DNA of 64,000 nucleotides from Halomonas faecis (lineage in GTDB: Bacteria; Pseudomonadota; Gammaproteobacteria; Pseudomonadales; Halomonadaceae): positions 30,408 through 94,407 of the forward strand of contig NZ_JAACZO010000005.1 in the NCBI RefSeq assembly GCF_010993975.1, read 5' to 3'. Position numbers and translations under genes: made by a program. Positions within the stretch are counted from its first letter, which is position 1, and each line of letters opens with the position of its first letter. The notes beneath the pieces were generated by a model. That model had not been told where the DNA came from and made no database searches. It was given only the letters and a program-made list of their open reading frames with translations. Below are positions 35,811 to 44,301 of this stretch, piece by piece.

Positions 35811-36485
35811 TCACAGGCGCTCGAGAGCCGCTTCGAGTCCGGTCAGGTCGGTGGTGGTGACGATATCGCTAGGGAAAGGCGAGGCAGCCGGGTCGGCGGT
35901 GACTCCGATGAAGGCAGTGCCGTTGGAGCGTGCCGCCCGGTAGTCATTATAGGAGTCGCCGATCATCACCGTGGTGGCTGGGGCGTGGTCGCGGCGCACC
36001 AGCAGATTACGCAACCCCGTGACCTTGTCCGGTGGGGCGCCGATCACCTCGAGGAAGTAGCGGTCAAGTCCGCGCCGCGCAGTGATCGCCTTAAGTTCCG
36101 TCTCGGGGGTGGCGGAGAGCAGGTACAGTGGCAAGTGCCCGGCCCACCGCTCGAGGAATGCCTGTGCACCGGGAATGGCCTTAGCCTCGAACAGGCGCTG
36201 TTCGACACGTTCCTTGAAGCGTCGACAAAGCGTCTGGATACGCGGCTCGCTGGCATCACGACCTAGGATGTGCCCCTCGATATGACGGAATTTCACCTCG
36301 CGAGGCTGGCCTCCGCGGCGCTCTAGGTAGGCCACCACGTCGCGGTGCTGCTCGTTGGGCTCATCGGCGTAGAGGTCGGCGAAGGCTTGGCGTTTGAGCC
36401 GGGCAGAGTCGAGGATCACGCCGTCGAAGTCGAAGACCAGGGCGGTGTCGGGACGGGACAGGCGATCGCTCACGGCTGGCTCCAT
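35811..36485 (-). CDS. HAD superfamily phosphatase
   Basis: A 224-residue haloacid-dehalogenase-like hydrolase. Motif I is F-D-F-D-G-V-I-L-D-S (nucleophile Asp, near residue 19), motif II L-Y-L-L-S-A-T-P near residue 117, and motif III M-I-G-D-S-Y-N-D near residue 178. The alpha-helical cap lies between I and II, so it is a subfamily I phosphatase of phosphoglycolate-phosphatase or beta-phosphoglucomutase type. Substrate is unknown. ATG at 36485 is chosen, but 36509 and a GTG at 36536 are also in frame and none has a clear ribosome site. It follows the tctA stop closely and may be cotranscribed. Confidence 0.8.
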   Translation of the reverse strand: MEPAVSDRLSRPDTALVFDFDGVILDSARLKRQAFADLYADEPNEQHRDVVAYLERRGGQPREVKFRHIEGHILGRDASEPRIQTLCRRFKERVEQRLFEAKAIPGAQAFLERWAGHLPLYLLSATPETELKAITARRGLDRYFLEVIGAPPDKVTGLRNLLVRRDHAPATTVMIGDSYNDYRAARSNGTAFIGVTADPAASPFPSDIVTTTDLTGLEAALERL

Positions 36486-36537
36486 ATCGACACGACCAGG
36501 CGCGACCATACGGGGCGCGCCAGCTCGTAGGGGCACT

Positions 36538-38040
36538 TTACTGTCGGCTCAGGCGACGTCGTACCCAGGGTTTGAGCGGTGTCTGGCTGAGTAGCACCAG
36601 CACTATGACCATGGTCAGTACCAGCGACAAGGGGTTGGCGACCAGAGCCATGAGGAACTGGCCGGCGTTGTCGCCCACCGAGGACATCGCCTGACGGTAG
36701 GTCTCGTCGAGCAGTGGGCCAAGGATCACGCCGAGGATGATGGGTCCCATCTGGAAGCCGAACACTTTGAGCCAGTAGCCGAAGATGCCGAAGCCGAGCA
36801 TCCAGTAGACCTCCATCATGCTGCTATTGATGGAGTAGGTGCCCACCACGCAGAGCACCAAGATCAGCGGAATCATCAGAGCCTTGGGTACCTCCACCAC
36901 CTTGGTGAAGACCCTGATGCCGGTCAGCCCGAAAAGCAGCAGGAATAGGTTGGCCAGCGCCAGGTTGCCTACCGTGAACCAGAAGATGTGCGGGGTTTCG
37001 ATCATCAGCATGGGGCCGGGGTTGAGGCCATGGATGACCAGGGCGCCGATGATCACCGCAGTCACTGCGTCGCCCGGCATGCCGAGCGTCAGCATGGGCA
37101 CATAGGCTCCGCCCACTGCGGCATTGTTGGCAGTTTCCGGGGCGACCAGCCCTTCGTAGGCGCCCTCGCCGAATGGGCTGGAGGGGTTCTTGACGGTGCG
37201 CTTGGCATGGTCGTATGCGAACAGCGAGGCAATATCGCCGCCGGTGCCGGGTAGGGCGCCGACTACCACTCCGATGATCGAGGTGCGCATCGAAAGCGGC
37301 AGGTACTTGAGCACCATCTTGAACGGCGGGATTATCTTATCCACCTTCTGCTTGATCGGCACCCTGTTGAGGTTGTGCAACTGGTAGAAGGCTTCGGCGG
37401 CACCGAACAGGCCGATCATCACCACCACGTAGTGGATGCCGCCCATCAGTTGCATGCTGCCAAGCGTCAGGCGCGGCTGGGCGGTGACCATGTCCATCCC
37501 CACTAGGCCGATGATACCGCCAAGGGCCACTGAGAAGATGCCGCGGGCCAGCGATTTTCCGGAGAGGGTGCTGACCAGCAGCAGGCCGAGCACGGCGATC
37601 AGGAAATAGTCGCGCGGAGCGAACTCCAGAGCCATGTCTGCCAGGTAGGGGGCAGTGCCGGCCAGCACCAGGGTGCCCAGCAGGCCGCCGATCACCGACA
37701 TCACGGTGCTCAGGCCGATGGCACGGCCCGCCTCGCCGCGCTGGGCTAGGGGGTAGCCGTCGAAGGCGGTGGTTACCGCCGAGGGGGCGCCGGGAATGTT
37801 GAGCAGGATGGCTGTGCGCGAGCCGCCGTACACGCCGCCCACGTAGATGCCCACCATCAGCGCCAAGGCGTTGTTGATATCCCAGGAGAAAGTGAAGGAA
37901 ATCAGGATCGACGCGGCCATGGTCACCGAGAGACCGGGGATCGCGCCGACATAGATGCCGGCCAGGGTGCCTACTGCGGTCAGCACCAGCAGCTGGGGGT
38001 CCAGCCAGGCCATCAGGAGATAGGAGAAGGTATCGCTCAT
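36538..38040 (-). CDS. tctA: Tripartite tricarboxylate transporter permease TctA
   Basis: A 500-residue inner-membrane permease with about twelve helices. The TctA signatures are G-A-I-P-G-L-S-V-T-M near residue 32, Y-V-G-G-V-Y-G-G-S-R-T-A-I-L-L-N-I-P-G near residue 66 and G-A-L-P-G-T-G-G-D-I near residue 260. It lies after tctC and tctB in the usual C-B-A order. The 0.4-kb divergent region shared with quiC, with a matching operator on each side, suggests it imports a hydroaromatic or aromatic acid such as quinate, shikimate or protocatechuate; this is inference. Confidence 0.92.
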   Translation of the reverse strand: MSDTFSYLLMAWLDPQLLVLTAVGTLAGIYVGAIPGLSVTMAASILISFTFSWDINNALALMVGIYVGGVYGGSRTAILLNIPGAPSAVTTAFDGYPLAQRGEAGRAIGLSTVMSVIGGLLGTLVLAGTAPYLADMALEFAPRDYFLIAVLGLLLVSTLSGKSLARGIFSVALGGIIGLVGMDMVTAQPRLTLGSMQLMGGIHYVVVMIGLFGAAEAFYQLHNLNRVPIKQKVDKIIPPFKMVLKYLPLSMRTSIIGVVVGALPGTGGDIASLFAYDHAKRTVKNPSSPFGEGAYEGLVAPETANNAAVGGAYVPMLTLGMPGDAVTAVIIGALVIHGLNPGPMLMIETPHIFWFTVGNLALANLFLLLFGLTGIRVFTKVVEVPKALMIPLILVLCVVGTYSINSSMMEVYWMLGFGIFGYWLKVFGFQMGPIILGVILGPLLDETYRQAMSSVGDNAGQFLMALVANPLSLVLTMVIVLVLLSQTPLKPWVRRRLSRQ

Positions 38041-38055
38041 CGAGGACCTCTGCGG

Positions 38056-38532
38056 TCAGGGGAGGTAGACGCGGAAGACCAGCGTGAATAGGCCGTAGAT
38101 CACCGCGATGGTCATGGCGGTGAAGATCAACGAGCTGACCACTCGGCCTTGGCGGAAATAGATAAACATCACCGCCAGGAAGAAGAAGGTACTAATGTAG
38201 AAGCTCACCCAGACGATGGTGGCGAGGTAGGCCACGGCGAATAGGGTGAACACCACGATATGCGGCTGGAAGTGCGCGTGGAAGAACACCAGGAATTCGT
38301 GTCGGGCACTACGAATCCTCGGGTCCCGCCGCTTGCGTCGATGGCTGGCCAGTATCACCAACGACGAGGCGAGCATGACCACGGCCAGTCCCATGGGAAA
38401 AGAGCCCGGCGAGTTGAGGCCGGGAATGCCGTCGATGCGATAGGCCTCGATCATGACTCCGATGCTCAGTAGCAGCAGCAGCCAGTCGAAGACCTTCTCC
38501 CCCGCCTGGACACGCTCGAAGTTCTGACTCAT
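38056..38532 (-). CDS. tctB: Tripartite tricarboxylate transporter small subunit TctB
   Basis: A 158-residue membrane protein with four hydrophobic segments, the TctB (DUF1468) size. It starts with a polar stretch ending V-F-D-W-L-L and has G-S-F-P-M-G-L-A near residue 42. It lies 15 bases before tctA and 60 bases after tctC, a gap filled with a strong hairpin. It is the small membrane component working with TctA. Confidence 0.88.
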   Translation of the reverse strand: MSQNFERVQAGEKVFDWLLLLLSIGVMIEAYRIDGIPGLNSPGSFPMGLAVVMLASSLVILASHRRKRRDPRIRSARHEFLVFFHAHFQPHIVVFTLFAVAYLATIVWVSFYISTFFFLAVMFIYFRQGRVVSSLIFTAMTIAVIYGLFTLVFRVYLP

Positions 38533-38546
38533 GGAATGACTCCAAG

Positions 38547-38573
38547 GAGGCCGGGCAAACCTTGCCCGGCCTC
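38547..38573 (-). terminator. tctC-tctB intergenic hairpin (attenuator-like)
   Basis: Twelve-base perfect arms (38547-38558 and 38562-38573) with a 3-base loop fill the gap between tctC and tctB. No T-tract follows on the minus strand. It probably reduces read-through or protects the tctC message so that the binding protein is made in excess. Confidence 0.6.
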
Positions 38574-38592
38574 AGGCTGGTTAGGGGTGCGG

Positions 38593-39600
38593 TCAAGGAC
38601 GCGGGATGCCGAGCTCCTCGGGTGTTGCCTCCAGGATATCGGCATCGGCCTCGTACATGGACCAGGCGGTGACCGACTGCCAGTTGTCCAGGTACTGCTC
38701 AGCCTCTTCGCCGGTGAGGTTGAGTGCCTCGGCGCCGAAGTTCTGCAGGAATTCCTGGAACTCCTCGTTGGCCACCGCTTCTTCGTAGGCTGCAGTCAGG
38801 GTTTTCTTGGCCTCCTCCGGGGTGTCTTCATGTACGAAGACGCCCCAGAACGGACCCCAGGGCAGGAAGCTCTCGATGTTCGGCAGGGCCGCGGTGATTG
38901 GCGGTACGTCCGGCAACGAGTCGAGCTCCTCGGCAGAAACCACGGCCAACCCTTTCATCTTGCCGCCGCGAATCTGCTCGCCGGCGGCGGCGAGGCTCAG
39001 CGGCATGAAGTCAATGTGTCCTCCCAGCATGGCGGTGATGCCCGGGCCGTCGCCACCAAAGGTCACGTTGCGTACGTCGAGCTCGTCCACAGCGTTGATC
39101 ATTGCCAGCACCGTGCTCGGTAGGCCACCAGCTCCGGTGCCGCCCATGCGCAACTCGCCGGGATTCTCCTGTGCGTGCTCGAGTAACTCGGCAAAACTGT
39201 CGAAGGGGCTTTCGGCAGGGGCGGCGATCACCACCAGTCCTTGACCGATGATGTTGACGGCGTGCATGTCGTCATAAGTGAAGTCGGCCAGGCCCATGAG
39301 CGGGTAGAGCTGCGGGTTCTCAGCACCGTAGAGCAAATTGTAGCCATCAGGACGTTGGCGCATCACGTGGTTCATTCCGATCACGCCAGTGCCGCCGGGG
39401 CGGTTGGTCAGCACTAAGGTGGTGTCAAGGATATCCTCAACATGGGGCGTCAGGCTGCGTGCCACGTTGTCAGTGGCGCCACCGGCGCCCCACTGGATGG
39501 TGGCCTGGATGTTGCGCTCGGGGTAGTCGGCCTGGGCGGCGCCGGCCAGGGCTAGGGAGCCGACGGCAAGAGCGAGCGGAGCCAGAATCGGTTTGAACAT
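38593..39600 (-). CDS. tctC: TTT transporter substrate-binding protein TctC (Bug family)
   Basis: A 335-residue periplasmic binding protein. A signal peptide (cleavage after G-A-A-Q-A) precedes the Bug-family core: Y-P-E-R-N-I-Q-A-T-I near residue 27, G-G-A-T-D-N-V-A-R near residue 40 and N-R-P-G-G-T-G-V-I-G near residue 66. The binding loops suggest an acidic ligand. It is first in tctCBA and about 83 bases downstream of a regulatory palindrome of the type also found before quiC and pcaI, which ties it to hydroaromatic uptake. Confidence 0.92.
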   Translation of the reverse strand: MFKPILAPLALAVGSLALAGAAQADYPERNIQATIQWGAGGATDNVARSLTPHVEDILDTTLVLTNRPGGTGVIGMNHVMRQRPDGYNLLYGAENPQLYPLMGLADFTYDDMHAVNIIGQGLVVIAAPAESPFDSFAELLEHAQENPGELRMGGTGAGGLPSTVLAMINAVDELDVRNVTFGGDGPGITAMLGGHIDFMPLSLAAAGEQIRGGKMKGLAVVSAEELDSLPDVPPITAALPNIESFLPWGPFWGVFVHEDTPEEAKKTLTAAYEEAVANEEFQEFLQNFGAEALNLTGEEAEQYLDNWQSVTAWSMYEADADILEATPEELGIPRP

Positions 39601-39682
39601 GGGTCCTCCAGGGAAGCTTGTTGTGTTGGCTGCCCGGTTAGGGCAGCGCCCCTTGTGCCGGGGCAGGTGAATGACCGTTGGT

Positions 39683-39716
39683 GTTCGCTTTGCGAACTTG
39701 CGTGCTTCTTGCGAAC
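39683..39716. promoter_or_regulatory. PcaR/PcaU-type operator before tctC
   Basis: GTTCGC-TTT-GCGAAC (39683-39697) is a perfect palindrome; a third half-site GCGAAC lies at 39711-39716 after exactly 13 bases. Two inverted and one direct half-site is the layout known for IclR-family PcaU and PobR sites. Confidence 0.7.
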
Positions 39717-39879
39717 ACTAGAACTCCCTTCCAATACTGTCAATGCACGAGATGGTGATCTAAGACCATGGTCGAAGTTGTCACGGCCGACACCGAGGCG
39801 CCGATCACCGTGCCCGATCCAGCGCCATGCCCTTCTATAGTAGTAGGCAGCGACAGCTGAGGACGGTCAGCGGTAACCT

Positions 39880-39892
39880 GGAACGCCGTTCC
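39880..39892. promoter_or_regulatory. Palindromic operator GGAAC-GCC-GTTCC before quiC
   Basis: A perfect 5-3-5 palindrome 117 bases before the quiC start. A related sequence lies before the flavoprotein gene at 46904-46916, so one regulator may bind both. The IclR protein encoded at 48018-48797 is the nearest candidate. Confidence 0.45.
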
Positions 39893-39922
39893 GTAATACC
39901 TTGTCAATTGCCCCCTGTCTTC

Positions 39923-39956
39923 GTGCATAATGCGAACTAAAGAACGCTATACGAAC
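39923..39956. promoter_or_regulatory. PcaR/PcaU-type operator before quiC
   Basis: GTGCATAATGCGAAC (39923-39937) is an imperfect palindrome and ACGAAC at 39951-39956 is a third half-site, again 13 bases after GCGAAC. The spacing equals that of the tctC and pcaI copies. Confidence 0.65.
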
Positions 39957-40008
39957 AAGGGGCGCTGCCTGTCATCGTTCAGATACCGGCGGCGCTTGGG
40001 AGGACATC

Positions 40009-41856
40009 ATGCGCGTCATTGCCACCGTCTGCCTGAGTGGCGACCTGCAGACCAAGCTGGAAGCCATCGCCCGCGCCGGGTTCGACGGCGTCGAGATCTT
40101 CGAGAACGACTTGCTCTCCTTCGACGGTTCGCCGTCCGAAGTGCGTGAACTGTGTGAGCGGCTGGGGCTGGTCATCGTCGCCTTCCAGCCGTTCCGCGAC
40201 TTCGAGACCATGCCCGAGCCGCAGCGCAGCCGCAACCTCCAGCGTGCCGAGCGCAAGTTCGATCTGATGGAGGAACTGGGCACCGACTTCCTGCTGGTGT
40301 GTAGCAGCGTCTCGCCCCAGGCCGTGGACGACTTAGACCGCGCCGCCGCCGACTTGCACGAGCTGGCCGAGCGGGCCCACCGTCACGGCCTGCGGGTGGG
40401 GTTCGAGGCGCTCGCCTGGGGGCGCCATATCGCCGACTACCGCGACGCCTGGGAAGTGGTGCGCCGCGCCGATCATCCGTCGCTGGGGGTGGTGCTCGAC
40501 AGCTTCCATATCCTGGCACGGGGGCTTGACCTCTCCGCCATCAGCAAGATTCCCAAGGAGAAGATCGCCTTCGTCCAGGTGGCCGATGCCCCGCTGCTGG
40601 AGATGGACCTGCTGCAGTGGAGCCGGCACTTCCGCTGTTTTCCCGGTCAGGGGCGCTTGCCCCTTGAGGCCTTCATGCAGGCGCTGGCAAGAACCGGCTA
40701 CGACGGCCCCCTGTCGCTGGAGATCTTCAGCGACGCCTTCCGCGCCGCCCCCACCGATGCCACGGCCCTGGACGGCCTGCGCTCGCTGATCTGGCTCGAG
40801 AACCTGTTGCCAGAGGGCCCCTGGGCGAGCCATGTACCCCCCGCGCCGCGCTATAACGGCATCCACTTCATCGAGTTCACCCTCGACGAGGAGAGCGCTG
40901 CGCCGCTGGGCGAGTTCATCGGGGCCCTAGGCTTTCGCCACGTGGGGCGGCACCGCTCCAAGAATGTCGAACTGTGGAAGCAGGGCGACATCCACCTAGT
41001 GCTCAACTTCGAGACCGACAGCTTTGCTCACACCTTCCGCCTGCTGCACGGTACCTCGGTTTGCGCCGTGGGTTTCCGTGTGGACGACATGGAGAGCTTG
41101 CTGAAGCGCGCTGGCGCCTTCAAGGCGCAGACCTATCGCGGCCAGGTGGGCGAGGGCGAGATGGAGATTCCCGCCCTGCGCGGCGTGGAAGGCAGCCTGA
41201 TCTACCTGGTCGACGACGCCGCGGCCGCCGACCGCCAGTGGCGCACCGACTTCGAGCTATTCGACCAGGAGAGCCGCGACGAGGCCGGGCTGACGCGGGT
41301 CGATCACCTCTCCTACGTGCTGCCGGCCACCCAACTGCTCGGCTGGCAGCTGTTCCATCGCACCGTGCTCGGCTTCGAGGCCGAAGCCGAGCACGAGATC
41401 GTCGACCCTCACGGAATGATGATCAGCCAGGCGGTCAACAGCCCCGATGGGAGTATCCGCCTACCGCTTACGGTTTCCCAGGCTCAGGACACCGTGCCGG
41501 GACGCTTCCTCAGCGCCCACCGTGGTGGTGTGCAGCAGATCGCCTTCGCCAGTCGCGACATCTTCGCCACCGTCGACGAGCTGCGCGCCCGTGGCCTGCC
41601 GCTGCTGAAGATTCCGCAGAACTACTACGACGACCTCGAGGCGCGCTTCGACCTCGAGGACAACCTGCTCCAAGGCATGCGCAGCCGTAACATCCTTTAC
41701 GACCGCTCCGACGAAGGGGAATTCTTCCACGCCTACACAGAGACTTTCGCCGGGCGCTTCTTCTTCGAGATCGTCGAACGGCGTGGTGGCTATCGCCGCT
41801 TCGGCGAGGCGAATGCTGGCATACGGCTCGCCGCTCAGGCTAGTCATTCGCGCTGA
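40009..41856 (+). CDS. quiC: Bifunctional 3-dehydroshikimate dehydratase QuiC (AsbF-HPPD fusion)
   Basis: A 615-residue cytosolic enzyme converting 3-dehydroshikimate to protocatechuate. Residues about 1-275 form a sugar-isomerase-like TIM barrel (start M-R-V-I-A-T-V-C-L-S-G-D; G-F-D-G-V-E-I-F near residue 25), the dehydratase part. Residues about 285-610 resemble 4-hydroxyphenylpyruvate dioxygenase with two VOC domains (G-I-H-F-I-E-F near 284, R-V-D-H-L-S-Y near 430, and the C-terminal F-F-F-E-I-V-E-R-R). This fusion is known from Pseudomonas QuiC; the role of the C-terminal half is poorly understood. It heads quiC-aroE-like-aroQ. Confidence 0.92.
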   Translation: MRVIATVCLSGDLQTKLEAIARAGFDGVEIFENDLLSFDGSPSEVRELCERLGLVIVAFQPFRDFETMPEPQRSRNLQRAERKFDLMEELGTDFLLVCSSVSPQAVDDLDRAAADLHELAERAHRHGLRVGFEALAWGRHIADYRDAWEVVRRADHPSLGVVLDSFHILARGLDLSAISKIPKEKIAFVQVADAPLLEMDLLQWSRHFRCFPGQGRLPLEAFMQALARTGYDGPLSLEIFSDAFRAAPTDATALDGLRSLIWLENLLPEGPWASHVPPAPRYNGIHFIEFTLDEESAAPLGEFIGALGFRHVGRHRSKNVELWKQGDIHLVLNFETDSFAHTFRLLHGTSVCAVGFRVDDMESLLKRAGAFKAQTYRGQVGEGEMEIPALRGVEGSLIYLVDDAAAADRQWRTDFELFDQESRDEAGLTRVDHLSYVLPATQLLGWQLFHRTVLGFEAEAEHEIVDPHGMMISQAVNSPDGSIRLPLTVSQAQDTVPGRFLSAHRGGVQQIAFASRDIFATVDELRARGLPLLKIPQNYYDDLEARFDLEDNLLQGMRSRNILYDRSDEGEFFHAYTETFAGRFFFEIVERRGGYRRFGEANAGIRLAAQASHSR

Positions 41857-41879
41857 CCCTTCACGAGGAACGCTTCACG

Positions 41880-42764
41880 ATGAATACAGGTACCACCATG
41901 CGTCTCGGTTTGATCGGCAAGGCCATCATGAACTCCAGCTCACCCGATCTGCACCGCCGCCTGGGAGAGCTGACCGGCATCCCGGTCACCTACGACCTCT
42001 TCGATGCCAACGAGCAACCCATCGATTCGCTGGAGAGCCAGGTTCGGCAGGTGATCGCCGACGGCTATCGAGGCGTCAACGTCACCTTCCCGTGGAAGGA
42101 GGCGTCGGTGGCCCTCGCCGATCGGCCCACAGAGGGAGCGCGAATGGTGGGGGCGGCCAATACCCTGGTCTTCGAGGCCGGCGGTATCGTCGCCGAGAAC
42201 ACCGACTTCACCGGCTTCCTCAGTGGCTACCGCGCCACCCTCGGCGAGCGTGCCCCTGGGCGGGTGCTGTTGATCGGCACCGGCGGCGTGGGCAAGGCGG
42301 TGGCCTTCGGCCTGGGCAAGCTGGGGGCCGAGGAGATCATCCTGCTGGATCTCGATGCGGCCAAGTCGCGCCAGCTCGTGGGCGAGTTGGAAGCCCAGGG
42401 CTTCTCGGCCTCCTTCATCACCCCCGAAGCGCTCGAGGCCACCGTCGAGGGCTGCGACGGCCTGGTGAACTGCACCCCTATCGGCCACGAGAAGAGCCCC
42501 GGCTGCCCGCTGCCCAAGGCCCTGATCCAGGCCCATCACTGGGTCTTCGATGCGGTTTACGTGCCGGCCGTGACCGAGTTCGTGGCCACCGCCAAGACCG
42601 CCGGTGCCAGCGTGATGAGCGGGGTGAGCCTGTTCGTCTTCCAGGGTGTCGACGCTTTCAAGCTGTTCTGCGAGGATGCGAGCCGGCGTGCCGCCGCCAA
42701 TGAACAGGCGACGACCCTCTTCGCCCATTACCGGCGCGAACTGCTCAAGGAGAACGACGCATGA
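41880..42764 (+). CDS. Shikimate/quinate dehydrogenase (AroE-like)
   Basis: A 294-residue NAD(P)-dependent dehydrogenase of the AroE family. The substrate motif N-V-T-F-P-W-K near residue 62 contains the catalytic lysine; E-N-T-D-F near residue 104 holds the catalytic aspartate; G-T-G-G-V-G-K-A near residue 131 is the nucleotide loop. Placed between quiC and aroQ, it more likely oxidises quinate or shikimate to the 3-dehydro form than serves biosynthesis. Start may be ATG at 41880 or, after a shared GAACG region, at 41898, which begins M-R-L-G-L-I-G like most family members. Its stop overlaps aroQ by four bases. Confidence 0.88.
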   Translation: MNTGTTMRLGLIGKAIMNSSSPDLHRRLGELTGIPVTYDLFDANEQPIDSLESQVRQVIADGYRGVNVTFPWKEASVALADRPTEGARMVGAANTLVFEAGGIVAENTDFTGFLSGYRATLGERAPGRVLLIGTGGVGKAVAFGLGKLGAEEIILLDLDAAKSRQLVGELEAQGFSASFITPEALEATVEGCDGLVNCTPIGHEKSPGCPLPKALIQAHHWVFDAVYVPAVTEFVATAKTAGASVMSGVSLFVFQGVDAFKLFCEDASRRAAANEQATTLFAHYRRELLKENDA

Positions 42765-43207
42765 GCCAGGGCAAGGTGCTGGTGTTGCATGGCCCCAACC
42801 TCAACCTGTTGGGCAGTCGCCAGCCGGAGATCTACGGCCGCGAGACCCTCGACGACGTCAACAACGCCCTGCGCGAGACGGCCGCTGGCCATGACTGGGG
42901 GATCGACTGCTTCCAGAGCAACCATGAAGGCGCGCTGATCGACGCTATCCATGCCGCCCGGCTGGACGGCACCCGGGCGATCATCATCAACCCGGCGGCC
43001 TACACCCACACCTCGGTGGCGCTCCTCGATGCCCTGAACGCCTTCGAGGGCCGCGTCTACGAGGTGCACATCTCCAACGTGCACCAGCGGGAAGCCTTCC
43101 GCCACCACTCCTACGTCTCGCTGCGCGCCGACGGCGTGATCGCCGGCCTGGGCACTCAGGGCTACCAGGCCGCGCTGGCGGCGGTCCTGGCCGCTGCCAC
43201 CCCATGA
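42761..43207 (+). CDS. aroQ: Type II 3-dehydroquinate dehydratase AroQ
   Basis: A 148-residue dodecameric enzyme interconverting 3-dehydroquinate and 3-dehydroshikimate. The N-terminal [17 protein letters not shown], with the lid arginine and tyrosine, and the [10 protein letters not shown] motif near residue 77 are characteristic, and H-x-S/N-type H-I-S-N-V-H near residue 103 holds the catalytic histidine. In this context it links the quinate branch to QuiC. A good Rho-independent terminator follows. Confidence 0.95.
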   Translation: MSQGKVLVLHGPNLNLLGSRQPEIYGRETLDDVNNALRETAAGHDWGIDCFQSNHEGALIDAIHAARLDGTRAIIINPAAYTHTSVALLDALNAFEGRVYEVHISNVHQREAFRHHSYVSLRADGVIAGLGTQGYQAALAAVLAAATP

Positions 43208-43232
43208 TCCGTTCCACCGCTTGACCTCTCCG

Positions 43233-43255
43233 ACCCGCCATCCGGCGGGTTTTTT
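43233..43255 (+). terminator. Rho-independent terminator of the quiC operon
   Basis: ACCCGCC (43233-43239) pairs with GGCGGGT (43244-43250) around a 4-base loop, followed by five more T residues. It closes the quiC-aroE-aroQ transcript. Confidence 0.82.
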
Positions 43256-43331
43256 GGCGCCTTGGGGCTGCCGGAAGCCGCAGTTTCGTGGGGGGACGGG
43301 GCTGTCATGCCGTCGTGCCGAGTGCGGCGTC

Positions 43332-44222
43332 TCAGCTGCGTCGGGTGGCCAGGAATATCCCCGCCCCGATGATCAGCGCGGCGCCCAGATAGGTGTCGAG
43401 TTGCGGCACATCGCCGAACACCAGGTAGCCGGAGGCCGACGCCCAGACGATCTGAAGGTAGAGGAAGGGCGAGACCAGCGAGGCGGGGGCACAGCGCATG
43501 GCCATGATCAAGGCCATCTGGCTGGCCGCGCCGAGCAGTCCCACGCCGAGGAAGAGCGGGGCGTCAGCGGCGGCGATGGGCGTCCAGAATAGGGGCACCA
43601 CAGCGCTGGAGACCAGCGCGCCGGCGAGGCCGGCATAGAACAGCGAGGTGAGCGGGTGGTCGTGGCGGCCGAAGCGCCGCGTGGTGAGCTGGTAAAGGGC
43701 GAAGCAAAGCGCCATGCCGAAGGGCAGCAGGGCGGCCGGCTGGGCGCGCCAGTCCACCGGGCCCACAGCGACCATCACGCCGACAAAGCCAATGGCCACG
43801 GCCAGGCCGCGTGCGAGGCTCACACGCTCCTTGAGTAGCGGGATGGCCAGTAGGGTAACCAGCAGCGGTGAGCTGAAATTGACCACGTAGACCTGCAGGA
43901 TCGGCAGTTCGCGCAGTGCCAGGTAGGCAAAAGTGCTGGCGCCGAACAGCAGCAGGCCGCGCAGCCCCTGGCCGAAGAGCGACTCCGTGCGCATCAGTTC
44001 GCGGCAGCGGGCCAGCCCCAGCCAGGCGAGATACCCGGCGAGCACCAGCATGTGGCCGGCGTAGCGTGCCCAGACCACCTGAACGGGCGAGTAGCTCTGG
44101 CCGAGCCACTTGACGCCGGTGTCAAGGATCACGAACAGCAGGCCGGCGGCGAGCATGAAGGCGATGCCCAGCAGCGGGCGGTCGGCGGGCAGTGCGGGAA
44201 CCAAGGGGGGCGAGCTGCTCAT
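43332..44222 (-). CDS. DMT superfamily (EamA) permease
   Basis: A 296-residue inner-membrane protein with about ten helices in two EamA repeats. Features include P-V-Q-V-V-W-A-R-Y near residue 36 and the second-repeat F-Y-A-G-L-A-G-A-L-V. GGAG five bases before ATG at 44222 sets the start. DMT permeases export or import small metabolites. It ends the minus-strand operon of the KstD-like flavoprotein, suggesting it moves a product or substrate of that pathway; no substrate can be stated. Confidence 0.85.
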   Translation of the reverse strand: MSSSPPLVPALPADRPLLGIAFMLAAGLLFVILDTGVKWLGQSYSPVQVVWARYAGHMLVLAGYLAWLGLARCRELMRTESLFGQGLRGLLLFGASTFAYLALRELPILQVYVVNFSSPLLVTLLAIPLLKERVSLARGLAVAIGFVGVMVAVGPVDWRAQPAALLPFGMALCFALYQLTTRRFGRHDHPLTSLFYAGLAGALVSSAVVPLFWTPIAAADAPLFLGVGLLGAASQMALIMAMRCAPASLVSPFLYLQIVWASASGYLVFGDVPQLDTYLGAALIIGAGIFLATRRS

Positions 44223-44301
44223 GGGGCTCCGGGTAGCCAGGACGGGGCTTGATGATAGCGGGCTAATTGATCGGGCGAGAAGGCAGGTGTCGCCGGATTG
44301 C

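Larger units (their letters stand above)
39601..40008. other. Divergent regulatory region tctC/quiC
   Basis: 408 bases holding three predicted operators: a palindrome plus half-site on the tctC side, a similar arrangement 53 bases before quiC, and a GGAAC-N3-GTTCC palindrome between them. The middle (39720-39860) shows a 30-codon frame (39769-39861) with no ribosome site, not called. Confidence 0.7.

Noticed and set aside
39769..39861. A 30-codon plus-strand frame between tctC and quiC
   Set aside because: No ribosome binding site, no hydrophobic or conserved pattern; the region is better explained as a promoter.
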